In this document: piece after piece, positions 53,881 through 61,698 of the stretch
Layout: each line of letters begins with the position of its first letter
Numbering within the stretch: position 1 is the stretch's first letter
Source: Bradyrhizobium stylosanthis
GTDB taxonomy: Bacteria; Pseudomonadota; Alphaproteobacteria; Rhizobiales; Xanthobacteraceae
Assembly (NCBI RefSeq): GCF_001641335.1
Contig: NZ_LVEM01000003.1
Span: forward strand, 446,686-510,685
Direction: 5' to 3'
Length of the DNA stretch: 64,000 nt
Translations under genes and position numbers: made by a program
The notes under the pieces: generated by a model
What the model saw: only the letters and a program-made list of their open reading frames with translations
Told to the model about the DNA's origin: nothing
Databases searched by the model: none

Positions 53881-54588
53881 ATGGCTCTTCTTGACGACGT
53901 ACTCGATGCCAGCGGCGGTTTGGCCCGCTGGAACAGCTTGAACCGGTTCACGCTCCACCTTTCCGTCGGCGGCACATTGTTCTCCAGCGCCGGACATGCC
54001 AGGGAATTCAAGGATGTCACCGCGGAGGGCTCGACCCGGACGCAATCCGTCCGCTTCACCGGCATCACCGGCGGCGAATATTCCGGCTCCTTTCAACCCG
54101 ATGCGATCACGATCGAGAGTGTCGACGGGGAGGTGCTGCGCACCTGGCGCAATCCGAGCCTCGCCTTCCCCAATGCCGGCTCCGACCTGCTCGCGGACGA
54201 GCTGCACCTCGTCTTCTTCTGCGGCGTCGCGATCTGGAATTACCTGACCAGCCCGTTCCTGCTCGCGCATCCCGATGTCGTGATCGAGGAACTGCCGCCC
54301 TGGCAGGACAACGCCGAAACCTGGCGGCGGCTGCGCGCGCAATTCCCCTCGAGCCTGATCACGCTCGCGCCGGAGCAGATCTTCTATTTCGACGAGAACG
54401 CGCTGCAGCGGCGAACGGATCACGACCTGTTCGGAATGAAGGTCGCTCATCACTCCTGGGCCCATGACAGTTTCGGCGGCATCGTGGTGCCGACGCTGCG
54501 GCGCGCGCAGGCGCTGCAGCCCGACGGAACCGTGGTCGCCAAGCCCGTGCTGATGGATGTCGAGATTTTCGACGCCGTCTTCGAGTGA
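53881..54588 (+). CDS. Unknown protein A, paralogue of the protein at 56593
   Basis: The 235-residue protein has no signal peptide or membrane segment that I can support. Together with the 56593 product it defines a family: an opening GGLxRWN, a mid segment RNPSLAF, a segment WNYLTSPFLLA, then EELPPWQDNAETWRRLRAQFP and FYFDENALQRRTDHD. The alternating beta-strand pattern with the final FYF...LxRRxD resembles LolA/LppX-like lipid-binding folds, but this is only a guess. It follows regulator 2 after TAAC repeats and precedes the PfpI-like gene. GGCGGG precedes the ATG. Confidence 0.7.
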   Translation: MALLDDVLDASGGLARWNSLNRFTLHLSVGGTLFSSAGHAREFKDVTAEGSTRTQSVRFTGITGGEYSGSFQPDAITIESVDGEVLRTWRNPSLAFPNAGSDLLADELHLVFFCGVAIWNYLTSPFLLAHPDVVIEELPPWQDNAETWRRLRAQFPSSLITLAPEQIFYFDENALQRRTDHDLFGMKVAHHSWAHDSFGGIVVPTLRRAQALQPDGTVVAKPVLMDVEIFDAVFE

Positions 54589-54597
54589 CGGTTGCGC

Positions 54598-54616
54598 GAG
54601 CGCCGGACGGGCGCTC
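54598..54616 (+). terminator. Hairpin after unknown gene A
   Basis: GAGCGCC (54598-54604) and GGCGCTC (54610-54616) pair perfectly with a 5-base loop, 10 bases after the stop codon. TCCACTCTC follows. It is a probable terminator or message-end structure. Confidence 0.45.
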
Positions 54617-54631
54617 TCCACTCTCAAGGAC

Positions 54632-54645
54632 TAACAATACATAAC
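54632..54645 (+). promoter_or_regulatory. TAAC direct repeat (10-bp period) upstream of the PfpI-like gene
   Basis: TAACAATACATAACGAG carries boxes at 54632 and 54642, 140 bases before the ATG at 54782. It matches the epoxide-hydrolase site (TAACAAGCCATAACGAG) at 13 of 17 positions. Confidence 0.65.
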
Positions 54646-54781
54646 GAGCGGGCGGCCGGGCTTAGGCGCAGATTGGTCTCGCGGGCAACGAACAACGTTC
54701 GAGGCCCCGACGAGACAAGCCCGGCGCATCTCCGTGAGATCGGAGTGCGTCATTGCAACAGATGCACCCAAGGAGACCGTC

Positions 54782-55483
54782 ATGAAGATCCTCATGGTTC
54801 TCACCTCGCACGACCAGCTCGGCAACACCGGACGCAAGACCGGCTTCTGGCTCGAAGAGCTCGCCGCCCCCTATTATGTATTCAAGGATTCCGGCGCGGA
54901 GATCACGCTCGCCTCGCCCAAGGGCGGCCGTCCGCCGCTCGACCCTAAGAGCAACGAGCCCGAGTTCCGCACCGACCTCACGCTGCGCTTCGAGGCGGAC
55001 GCCGCCGCGGAAGCGCAGCTCGACAAGACGGTCCGCCTCGACAGCGTCAGGCAGGAGGATTTCGACACGCTGTTCTATCCCGGCGGTCACGGCCCGATGT
55101 GGGACCTCGCCGAAGACCCGAACTCGATCAAGCTGATCGAATCCTTCTTCGCCGCCGGCAAGCATGTCGCGATCGTCTGCCATTCCCCGGCCGCGCTCCG
55201 CCACGTCAAGACAGCGGACGGCAAGCCGCTGGTGCAGGGCAAGGAGGTCACCGGCTTCACCAATGGCGAAGAGGAGGAGGTCGGCCTCACCAAGGTGGTG
55301 CCATTCCTGGTCGAGGACGAGATGCTCAGGCTCGGCGCAACCTTCTCGAAGAAAGCCAACTGGGTTCCTCATGTCGTCAGCGACGGGCTCCTGATCACCG
55401 GCCAGAACCCGCACTCCTCGGGCCCGGCTGCGCAGGCCCTGCTCGCTGCGCTCAAGGGCAAGCCGCTGGCGAAGGCCTCGTAG
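54782..55483 (+). CDS. DJ-1/PfpI-superfamily protein (type 1 glutamine amidotransferase-like)
   Basis: The 233-residue protein has the DJ-1/PfpI fold with VLTSHDQLGNTGRKTGFWLEELAAPYYVF at the start, FYPGGHGPMWDL, and the nucleophile Cys133 in AIVCHSPAAL; this is the Hsp31/YajL-like layout found in glyoxalase III and chaperone-type members. AAGGAG precedes ATG 54782; the longer frame from 54734 is not needed. It is 62 bases before the alpha/beta hydrolase gene, probably in one transcript. A role in reactive-carbonyl handling would fit, but the substrate is unproven. Confidence 0.88.
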   Translation: MKILMVLTSHDQLGNTGRKTGFWLEELAAPYYVFKDSGAEITLASPKGGRPPLDPKSNEPEFRTDLTLRFEADAAAEAQLDKTVRLDSVRQEDFDTLFYPGGHGPMWDLAEDPNSIKLIESFFAAGKHVAIVCHSPAALRHVKTADGKPLVQGKEVTGFTNGEEEEVGLTKVVPFLVEDEMLRLGATFSKKANWVPHVVSDGLLITGQNPHSSGPAAQALLAALKGKPLAKAS

Positions 55484-55503
55484 ATTCCTGATGCGGTCAG
55501 ATT

Positions 55504-55531
55504 CGAGAGGCGCCGGTGATGGCGCCTCTCG
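55504..55531 (+). other. Perfect 11-bp hairpin between PfpI-like and hydrolase genes
   Basis: CGAGAGGCGCC (55504-55514) and GGCGCCTCTCG (55521-55531) are exact complements around GGTGAT. The ribosome-binding GGAG of the next gene begins three bases later. It could attenuate transcription or set the ratio of the two proteins. Confidence 0.6.
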
Positions 55532-55544
55532 ACGGAGCGATGAC

Positions 55545-56501
55545 ATGAACATGACAGCCACCCTTGCCGTTTCAGCCGCCCTCGCCTGCGCCACCCTGCA
55601 AGCCTCCGCGCAGGAGCTGCGATCGAGCCGCAGCTCGATCCGCTATCACAGCGTCGAGATCCGGGGCCTGAATATATTCTATCGCGAGGCCGGCCGGGCC
55701 GACGCGCCTACCGTGCTTCTGTTGCACGGCTTTCCCTCATCCTCGCGGATGTGGGAGCCGCTGCTGCCGCTGCTCGCCGACAAATATCATTTGATCGCGC
55801 CGGACTATCCCGGTTTCGGCAACAGCAGCGCGCCGGCGCCGTCCGGTTTCAGCTATACGTTCGACAACATCGCCGGCGTGATCGGCGAGCTCACCGAGAA
55901 GCTGGGCGTCACCAGCTACGTGCTGTTGATGCAGGACTATGGCGGTCCGGTCGGCTTCCGGATGGCGCTGGCGCATCCCGAACGCGTCCGTGCCGTCATC
56001 ATCCAGAACGCGGTCTCGCACGAGCAGGGCCTCAGCCCGCTCTGGCAGGCGCGCCGCAAATACTGGGCCGATCCGGCGCGTGAGCTCGAGGCGCTCAAGG
56101 CCAACTTCACCTCGTTCGACGCGACGCGTCAGCGGCATCTCGGCTCGACGCCGCATCCAGAGCGTTACGACCCCGACACATGGACCGACGAATACGCGTT
56201 CCTGACACGCCCCGGCCAGGCCGAGATCCAGACCACGCTGTTTCTGGACTACCGGACCAATGTCGCATCCTATCCGAAGTGGCAGGACTGGCTGCGCAGG
56301 ACGAAACCGCCGACGCTGGTGGTGTGGGGCAAATACGATCCGTCCTTCACCGTCGCAGGCGCCGCCGCCTACCGCGACGACGTGCCGGAGGCGGAGGTGC
56401 ATCTGCTCGACGCCGGGCACTTCGCACTCGACGAGGCGACCGACGAGATTGCAGCGCTCGTCCGCGACTTCCTTGCCCGGCTCGACCGGCACAAGGGCTG
56501 A
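55545..56501 (+). CDS. Exported alpha/beta hydrolase (haloalkane dehalogenase/epoxide hydrolase-like)
   Basis: The 318-residue protein has a signal peptide (MNMTATLAVSAALACATLQASA) and an alpha/beta hydrolase core: LLLHGFPSSSRMW, nucleophile Asp131 in MQDYGGPVG, an acid in WGKYDPSF and a late His in DAGHFALDEA. An Asp nucleophile points to dehalogenase- or epoxide-hydrolase-type chemistry rather than an esterase. ATG 55545 follows ACGGAGCGATGAC; the frame from 55491 overlaps the hairpin. It follows the PfpI-like gene and precedes the unknown paralogue at 56593. Confidence 0.88.
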   Translation: MNMTATLAVSAALACATLQASAQELRSSRSSIRYHSVEIRGLNIFYREAGRADAPTVLLLHGFPSSSRMWEPLLPLLADKYHLIAPDYPGFGNSSAPAPSGFSYTFDNIAGVIGELTEKLGVTSYVLLMQDYGGPVGFRMALAHPERVRAVIIQNAVSHEQGLSPLWQARRKYWADPARELEALKANFTSFDATRQRHLGSTPHPERYDPDTWTDEYAFLTRPGQAEIQTTLFLDYRTNVASYPKWQDWLRRTKPPTLVVWGKYDPSFTVAGAAAYRDDVPEAEVHLLDAGHFALDEATDEIAALVRDFLARLDRHKG

Positions 56502-56532
56502 ACGGGACAAACGGCACTTAACAAGGCTTAAC
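56501..56532 (+). promoter_or_regulatory. Four AAC boxes with 9-10-bp period upstream of unknown gene B
   Basis: AAC occurs at 56501, 56510, 56520 and 56530, the last two as TAACAAGGCTTAACGGG. They overlap the end and downstream flank of the hydrolase gene. The final TAACG box starts 64 bases before the ATG at 56593 and is followed after 22 bases by CTATCT, a possible -10. Confidence 0.65.
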
Positions 56533-56556
56533 GGGCCCTCGCCGCCGACGTGGACT

Positions 56557-56587
56557 ATCTCCATGGGACGACAAATCCCATGGAGAT
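56557..56587 (+). other. 12-bp perfect hairpin covering the ribosome-binding site of unknown gene B
   Basis: ATCTCCATGGGA (56557-56568) is exactly complementary to TCCCATGGAGAT (56576-56587), with loop CGACAAA. The right arm contains GGAG (56582-56585), the likely ribosome-binding site of ATG 56593. If the promoter proposed at 56555 is used, its transcript would begin near 56567 and lack the left arm, whereas read-through message from upstream would form the full hairpin. Confidence 0.65.
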
Positions 56588-56592
56588 GCCGG

Positions 56593-57312
56593 ATGCTTCC
56601 GCTGCTGGCGAATGCGATCGAGGCGCATGGCGGCCTCGGTCGATGGAATGCACACCGGCGTCTCACCGGCACGATGGTGACGGGAGGCGATCTATGGGCC
56701 CTGAAGGGCATCGACCAGGATCAGGCGCCGCGCACCATCGGGATCGAGCTCCATCGCGAGCGGGCATCGGTCGAGCCGTTCGGCAAACCCGGTCAGAGCG
56801 TCGCGTTCAGCCCCGGGCGGGTCGCGATCATCGCCGCGGACGGACGGGTCGTCGCGATGCGCGACAATCCGCGCGCGGCGTTTGCGCGGCACGACATGCG
56901 GACGCATTGGGACCCGCTGCACCGCGCCTATTTCGAGGGCTGCGCGCTGTGGACCTACATGACCACGCCCTTCCTGCTGGCGACGGACGGATTTGAAATC
57001 CGCGAGATCGAGCCCTGGCAGGAAGGTGCCGAAGTCTGGCGCGGATTGCGGGCGAGGTTTCCGGCGGAGATCACGAGCCACAGCCTGGAGCAGGATTTCT
57101 ATTTCGGCCCCGACATGCTGATCCGCCGGCATGACTACCGGGTCGAGATCGCCGGCAACTTTCCGGCGGCACATTATGCGTCCGAGCCCGTCACCGTCGC
57201 CGGCCTTACGCTGCCGACGCGCCGGCGCATCTATCTGCGCGACGCGGATCTGATGCCGCTGCGCGAGGAGCTGATGGTGTCGATCGATCTCTCGGAGCTT
57301 CGATTCGACTGA
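56593..57312 (+). CDS. Unknown protein B, paralogue of the protein at 53881
   Basis: The 239-residue protein shares with protein A the opening GGLGRWN, RDNPRAAF, LWTYMTTPFLLA, EIEPWQEGAEVWRGLRARFP and QDFYFGPDMLIRRHDYR. It ends with a segment (VTVAGLTLPTRRRIYLRD) like those in LolA-type and related beta-sheet proteins. No signal peptide is evident. GGAG lies within a perfect hairpin before the ATG, which suggests translational control. It converges with regulator 3 with 6 bases between stops. Function unknown. Confidence 0.7.
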   Translation: MLPLLANAIEAHGGLGRWNAHRRLTGTMVTGGDLWALKGIDQDQAPRTIGIELHRERASVEPFGKPGQSVAFSPGRVAIIAADGRVVAMRDNPRAAFARHDMRTHWDPLHRAYFEGCALWTYMTTPFLLATDGFEIREIEPWQEGAEVWRGLRARFPAEITSHSLEQDFYFGPDMLIRRHDYRVEIAGNFPAAHYASEPVTVAGLTLPTRRRIYLRDADLMPLREELMVSIDLSELRFD

Positions 57313-57318
57313 GCTTTC

Positions 57319-60198
57319 TTAAGTCGGCGGCTTGCCCAGCATGAGCCGCGCCGCCGTCAGATCCGCCGTCTCGAATCCTTCCGTGAACAGCTCATAGGTT
57401 GCGGCGAGTTCGCCGAGCGGCTTCTTGTCACCGCGTTGCTGCTTCAATCGGGCGAGCGACATCGCGGTGCGCAGCCGCCAGGACAGCGCGCCCTGCTGCT
57501 CAGCCAAAGCCAGCGACGCGGCAAAGCTGGCTTCTGCCGCATCGAGCTCACCGGCGCGCGCCTCGAGCTCGCCGCGCCGGCGCAGCAGCTCCGGCACGTC
57601 AAAGCCTCCACCGCCCTGCTCGACGCGGATAATGGTTTCGCCAATGACCTGAGCGCCCTCCTTAACGCGTCCGAGGGCGGCCAGCCCGTGCGCCAGGTCC
57701 GCGGAAAAGGCCGAGGCATAGAGCTCGTAGCGGTCCGCGTGCAGGCGGGCGAGCGCGGTCCGCAGCAGATCGATGCCGCCGGCCGCCTCGCCGCGCGCGA
57801 TCATGGTCTGGGCCCGAAAGCCCGTCGCGACGGCTTCGTAGGGCGCAAGACCATGCATGTTCGCATGTGCCGCGAGGCGCTCGGTCATCGCCTCGACGGC
57901 AGCCCAGTCGCCGACCCAGCCGAACACCGAAGCGGACCAGCACAGCGCGATGCAATGCATCACCACGTCGCGCGGCGCGGCCGCGCCGACGAGCGGGCGG
58001 ACACAGTCGAGCGCGCGGTCGGGAAAGCCGCGCAGCCACAGCACGCGCGCCAGCGGAATCTGCGGCGTGCGCGAATAGGCGAAATGTCCTGGCTGCGTCC
58101 CGCGCAGCGCCGCGGCGTCACGCACGCCCTCGTCGAGATGGGCCTGTGCCGCGACCTGGTCGCCGGCAAGATGATAGGAGACGCCGAGAAGGGCCTTGCT
58201 GCCCGCGATCCCCGCGGTGTCGCCGATCGTCCGCGCGATCCGCTCGGCATGGACGGCGGTCGGCACCAGATGCCTGTAATCGCCGGTGCGGCGGTAAAAC
58301 ATGTTCAGCCGCGACAGCAGCCTGAACGTGTTGGCGTGATCGCCCAACGCCTCCGCGATCTCGAGCCCCCGCCGCAGCGCGGCCTCGGCCTGCTCGCTAT
58401 TGCGCTCCGTGAACATGAAGGCGTGGCCGAGCGTCGACTGCAGCTCCAGCTCCCACCTGCCGCCGCGGCCGGCGTCGTCAAGCGCAGCGAGCGCGCGGGC
58501 CGACCAGATGCGCGCCTCGTTGAGGAGATTGAGCTCGACGAACAGTCTGGCGCAGCTGCCGGCAAGCGGTACGCGCAGGGCGGCCCCGTCATTCCCGGCA
58601 TGGCACCATTCCAGCGCCGCGCGGGCATCGGCGAGCAGGCTCGCGCGCTCCTGCAGGCGGGACGCCTGGTCGCCGGCCCCCTGCTCCATCATGCCGGCCT
58701 CGAGCGTGCGCTGGACATAGACGGCGTGACGGCGCGCGATCGCGTCCGCTTCGCCTGTGTCTGTCAGCTTCTGCATCGCGTAGGATCGCGTCGCATCGAG
58801 CAGGCGGTAGCGGCGCGACGCACCATCCGGCTGCGCCGACACCAGCGATTTGGCGACGAGCTGCTCCAATGCCTCGACGACGCGATCGGCCGTTGCGCCT
58901 TCATCCGCCGCGATCGCGATCGCCCCGTTGAGCGTGAAGGGGCCGGCGAAGATGGCGAGCCGCTGGAACACGATGCGCTCGCTTTCGCCGATCAGGCCAA
59001 AGCTCCAGTCGAGCGTCGCTCCCAATGTCTGCTGCCGCGGAGGCGCCGTCCGCCGCCCGCGCCATTCGAGCTTGAGCCTGGAGTCGAGCAGCCCGGCCAT
59101 CTCCCGCAATCCATAGACGCCGACGCGCACGGCGGCGAGCTCGATCGCCAGCGCAATGCCGTCGAGCTTGCCGCAGATCTCGGCGAGGATTTCGGCATCC
59201 TCATCCGTGATGTCGCCGCGGTGCCCCGCGGCCGCGGCGCGATCGACGAACAGCTGCGCGGCGGGATAGTCCATCACCTCGCCGGCGCTGATGCGGACGC
59301 CTTGCGGCGGGCCCGGCAGCGGAACCAGTTCGAAGATCTGCTCGCCTTCCACCAGCAGCGATTCGCGGCTGGTGGCGAGGATGGCGACACCGGGGGCCTC
59401 GCGGTAGATGCTCTCGGCGAGGCGCGCGACCTCGTCGATGACGTGCTCGCAGCTGTCGAGGATCAGGAGCAGCCGCCGTCCGCGCAGGACGTTGACGATG
59501 CTGCCCGAGGGATCGTCATGATGCACGACGAGGCCGAGCGCGGCCGCGACCGTGCTGGCGACCAGCGCAGCGTCCTTGAGCGGGCCGAATTCGAGGAAGT
59601 GGACGTTGCCCTCGAAGGCCTGCCACATGTCGTGGGCGAGCGCGGTCGCGACGGTGGTCTTGCCGATGCCGCCCGGCCCCCGCAGCGTCACGAAGCGGTC
59701 GCTGAGGAGGCGCGCCGACAGTTCCGGCAGCACATCATCCCGACCGATCATCCGGTCCAGCCGATGCGGCAAAGATGGCGGCGGCGCCGTGCGTTCAGGG
59801 CTCGGCGCGGGCGCCGGCGCCGCTGCGCGCGTGCCACGCTGCACGGGCGCGACGAAGCAATAGCCCCGGCTCGGGATGTTGGTGATGTAGCGCGCACCGT
59901 CCTTGCCGTCGCCGAGCACCTTGCGCAGCTCGGCGACATGGACCCGCAGGCTGATCTCCTCGACCGCAAGCCCCGACCATGCGTAGCTGAGGATCTCGTT
60001 CTTCGGCACCACCTCGCCGGCGCGGCTGACGAGCAGGCGCAGAATGTCCATCGCGCGACTGCCGAGCTTGACGGGAGCGCCGTCCTTCTCGAGCAGCCGT
60101 GACCTCAGGGAAAATGGCCCGAACGAGACGGCCTCGAGATCGAGATTCGCTCCAGTGGCATTGCTGCGGGAGCCATGTCCTGCCGAGAGCCCGGTCAC
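57319..60198 (-). CDS. Winged-helix/STAND ATPase/TPR transcriptional regulator 3
   Basis: The 959-residue protein is a more distant member of the same family as regulators 1 and 2: winged helix (VSFGPFSLRSRLLEKDG to IPSRGYCFVAP), STAND ATPase with Walker A GPGGIGKT at 174-181, Walker B LLLILDSCEH, RGRRTAPPRQQTL, then TPR-like helices. GTG 60198 is the start; an ATG ten bases upstream is closed by TGA. It faces the AraC gene across 379 bases that contain three TAAC boxes. It and regulator 2 bracket the unknown A - PfpI - hydrolase - unknown B genes. Confidence 0.87.
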   Translation of the reverse strand: MTGLSAGHGSRSNATGANLDLEAVSFGPFSLRSRLLEKDGAPVKLGSRAMDILRLLVSRAGEVVPKNEILSYAWSGLAVEEISLRVHVAELRKVLGDGKDGARYITNIPSRGYCFVAPVQRGTRAAAPAPAPSPERTAPPPSLPHRLDRMIGRDDVLPELSARLLSDRFVTLRGPGGIGKTTVATALAHDMWQAFEGNVHFLEFGPLKDAALVASTVAAALGLVVHHDDPSGSIVNVLRGRRLLLILDSCEHVIDEVARLAESIYREAPGVAILATSRESLLVEGEQIFELVPLPGPPQGVRISAGEVMDYPAAQLFVDRAAAAGHRGDITDEDAEILAEICGKLDGIALAIELAAVRVGVYGLREMAGLLDSRLKLEWRGRRTAPPRQQTLGATLDWSFGLIGESERIVFQRLAIFAGPFTLNGAIAIAADEGATADRVVEALEQLVAKSLVSAQPDGASRRYRLLDATRSYAMQKLTDTGEADAIARRHAVYVQRTLEAGMMEQGAGDQASRLQERASLLADARAALEWCHAGNDGAALRVPLAGSCARLFVELNLLNEARIWSARALAALDDAGRGGRWELELQSTLGHAFMFTERNSEQAEAALRRGLEIAEALGDHANTFRLLSRLNMFYRRTGDYRHLVPTAVHAERIARTIGDTAGIAGSKALLGVSYHLAGDQVAAQAHLDEGVRDAAALRGTQPGHFAYSRTPQIPLARVLWLRGFPDRALDCVRPLVGAAAPRDVVMHCIALCWSASVFGWVGDWAAVEAMTERLAAHANMHGLAPYEAVATGFRAQTMIARGEAAGGIDLLRTALARLHADRYELYASAFSADLAHGLAALGRVKEGAQVIGETIIRVEQGGGGFDVPELLRRRGELEARAGELDAAEASFAASLALAEQQGALSWRLRTAMSLARLKQQRGDKKPLGELAATYELFTEGFETADLTAARLMLGKPPT

Positions 60199-60428
60199 GT
60201 CCCGCTCATCCTGCCACCACGTCCAAATCCTCGAAATTCGCGGCGACTATAGCCGGCACCAAGGCGAGGTCCAGTGAAGGCAGGCCGCGAGCCCTGCACC
60301 GGCGCCTTGATCACACGCCATCTCGCGCGTCCTCCTCGCACCGCTGCGGCCAACGCAAGGAGTTGAAAAGTTTAACGAAGTCAGACCCCTGCGGCGGGCT
60401 GTCACACCATATGCGCTCGCACAAAATC

Positions 60429-60452
60429 TAACACATCCTAATCATCACTAAC
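60429..60452 (+). promoter_or_regulatory. Triple 10-bp TAAC/TAAT direct repeat upstream of the AraC gene
   Basis: TAAC, TAAT and TAAC start at 60429, 60439 and 60449 (CTAACACATCCTAATCATCA then CTAACGAGC). The final TAACGAG is 129 bases before ATG 60578, and CTAT lies 26 bases after its first base, the same offset as at 56555. Confidence 0.65.
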
Positions 60453-60538
60453 GAGCTTCTTGCAGGGTGCGCGCCTATCCTTCGAGCATGGAGAGCCTTC
60501 TGAAAGCCTAGTCGACGGCTTTGGGTTTGGGGGTTTGC

Positions 60539-60557
60539 CGGTCGCCACGAGCGACCG
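60539..60557 (+). other. 7-bp hairpin in the leader of the AraC gene
   Basis: CGGTCGC and GCGACCG pair perfectly around CACGA. It ends 21 bases before the start codon and 5 bases before the ribosome-binding AGAGAGGA. It could modulate translation of the AraC-type regulator. Confidence 0.4.
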
Positions 60558-60577
60558 TGATGCAGAGAGGACGAGCG

Positions 60578-61573
60578 ATGTTTACCGACTTGCAGGTGGC
60601 ACATGCCTGGATTGGTCTTCAGGCGGGCCCGCGGGATCACCAGGTCCGTCAGGCACAGGCGATCCACAAGGAGAACGGATGGCGGCGGCTCGAGGGCGGC
60701 CTGGATGCCGCATTCGAGGACATCACGATTTCGCGATGGGAGGATTTGCGGGATTCCTCGTCGCATCAGGCTACGACGCCCGAGGACCGCTATTTCGTCG
60801 GCATCGCCCTGAAGACCACCCGCGCGAAATTGACGCGTGACCGCCAGGTCATCTTCGACGGGACGATGCCCGCCGGCACGCTCTATGTCAGCGCGCCGTC
60901 GAAGTCCCTCAGTGCGCAATTCCAGGCGCCCTGCGCCTTCCTGCACTTCCACATCTCCGCCGACCATTTGCCGGCGCAGTCGGTTGCAGGCGACGGGCTT
61001 CGCGATCTCCTCGGCGACCTCGTCCTGCTGCGCGACCCGCTGGCCGCCGAGCTCGCCAAGGCGCTGACCGATCATGGCGATGCCGCCGACCGCCAATTCG
61101 CGCGCTGTATCGGCCAGACACTGGCGATGCATCTTGCGCGGCTGGAGCCGCCGCGCGCGCGGGTCAACGCCTTGCCGAAATGGCGGCTGCGGCGCGTCGA
61201 GCAGCACATCGCCGATCATTTCGACCGCAGCATCAGCCTGTCCGAGCTCGCGAGCGTCGCCGGTCTTTCCAGGATGCACTTCGCGGCGCAGTTCCGTGCC
61301 GCGACCGGCTATCGTCCGCGCGAATTTCTGCTCAACTACCGGATCGAGCATGCAAAGACGCTGCTGGCGACGACCGGGCGGCCGCTGGCCGAGATCGCCC
61401 TTGCCGTCGGCTTCAGCACGCAGGCGCATTTTTCGACCGTCTTCAAGCGCATCACCGCCCAGTCGCCGGCGCGGTGGCGGCTCACGAGCAAGAGAGAGCC
61501 CTTTGAGATCGAGGCACAGCCGCGCCGCCGGCCTGCTGTGGACAGGGACTGGGCCGCAAGCGCGGCGGCATAG
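60578..61573 (+). CDS. AraC-family transcriptional regulator
   Basis: The 331-residue protein has an N-terminal sensing domain of unknown type and a C-terminal AraC DNA-binding domain (RRVEQHIADHFDRSISLSELASVAGLSRMHFAAQFRAATGYRPREFLLNYRIEHAKTLL; LAEIALAVGFSTQAHFSTVFKRITAQSPARWR). GAGAGGA precedes ATG 60578; upstream ATGs at 60521 and 60560 lack this. Its leader contains TAAC repeats, so it may be a regulated second-tier regulator of the cluster. A Rho-independent terminator follows. Confidence 0.87.
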   Translation: MFTDLQVAHAWIGLQAGPRDHQVRQAQAIHKENGWRRLEGGLDAAFEDITISRWEDLRDSSSHQATTPEDRYFVGIALKTTRAKLTRDRQVIFDGTMPAGTLYVSAPSKSLSAQFQAPCAFLHFHISADHLPAQSVAGDGLRDLLGDLVLLRDPLAAELAKALTDHGDAADRQFARCIGQTLAMHLARLEPPRARVNALPKWRLRRVEQHIADHFDRSISLSELASVAGLSRMHFAAQFRAATGYRPREFLLNYRIEHAKTLLATTGRPLAEIALAVGFSTQAHFSTVFKRITAQSPARWRLTSKREPFEIEAQPRRRPAVDRDWAASAAA

Positions 61574-61698
61574 TCTGTCGTCTCGCGCGGAAGGAATGGA
61601 CTACAGAATACGCAACTCGTTCGTCTCGCCTTCGGCGCAAGTGCCCTGCCACATGCGCCGGCTCGCGCCCTTGTCCTCCCGGGCCTCCGAGCCACTCG

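Larger units (their letters stand above)
60199..60577. other. Divergent intergenic region between STAND regulator 3 and the AraC gene
   Basis: This 379-base region contains no supported gene. It carries the triple TAAC repeat at 60429-60452, a lone TTTAACGAAG at 60371-60380, an AAAGCC/GGCTTT inverted repeat at 60503-60522 and a perfect 7-bp hairpin at 60539-60557. TATAGT near 60247 on the minus strand could be the -10 of regulator 3. Confidence 0.55.

Noticed and set aside
57436..60102. Plus-strand frame of 888 codons opposite STAND regulator 3
   Set aside because: Composition is that of a reverse-complement shadow, and the minus-strand protein has clear domains.
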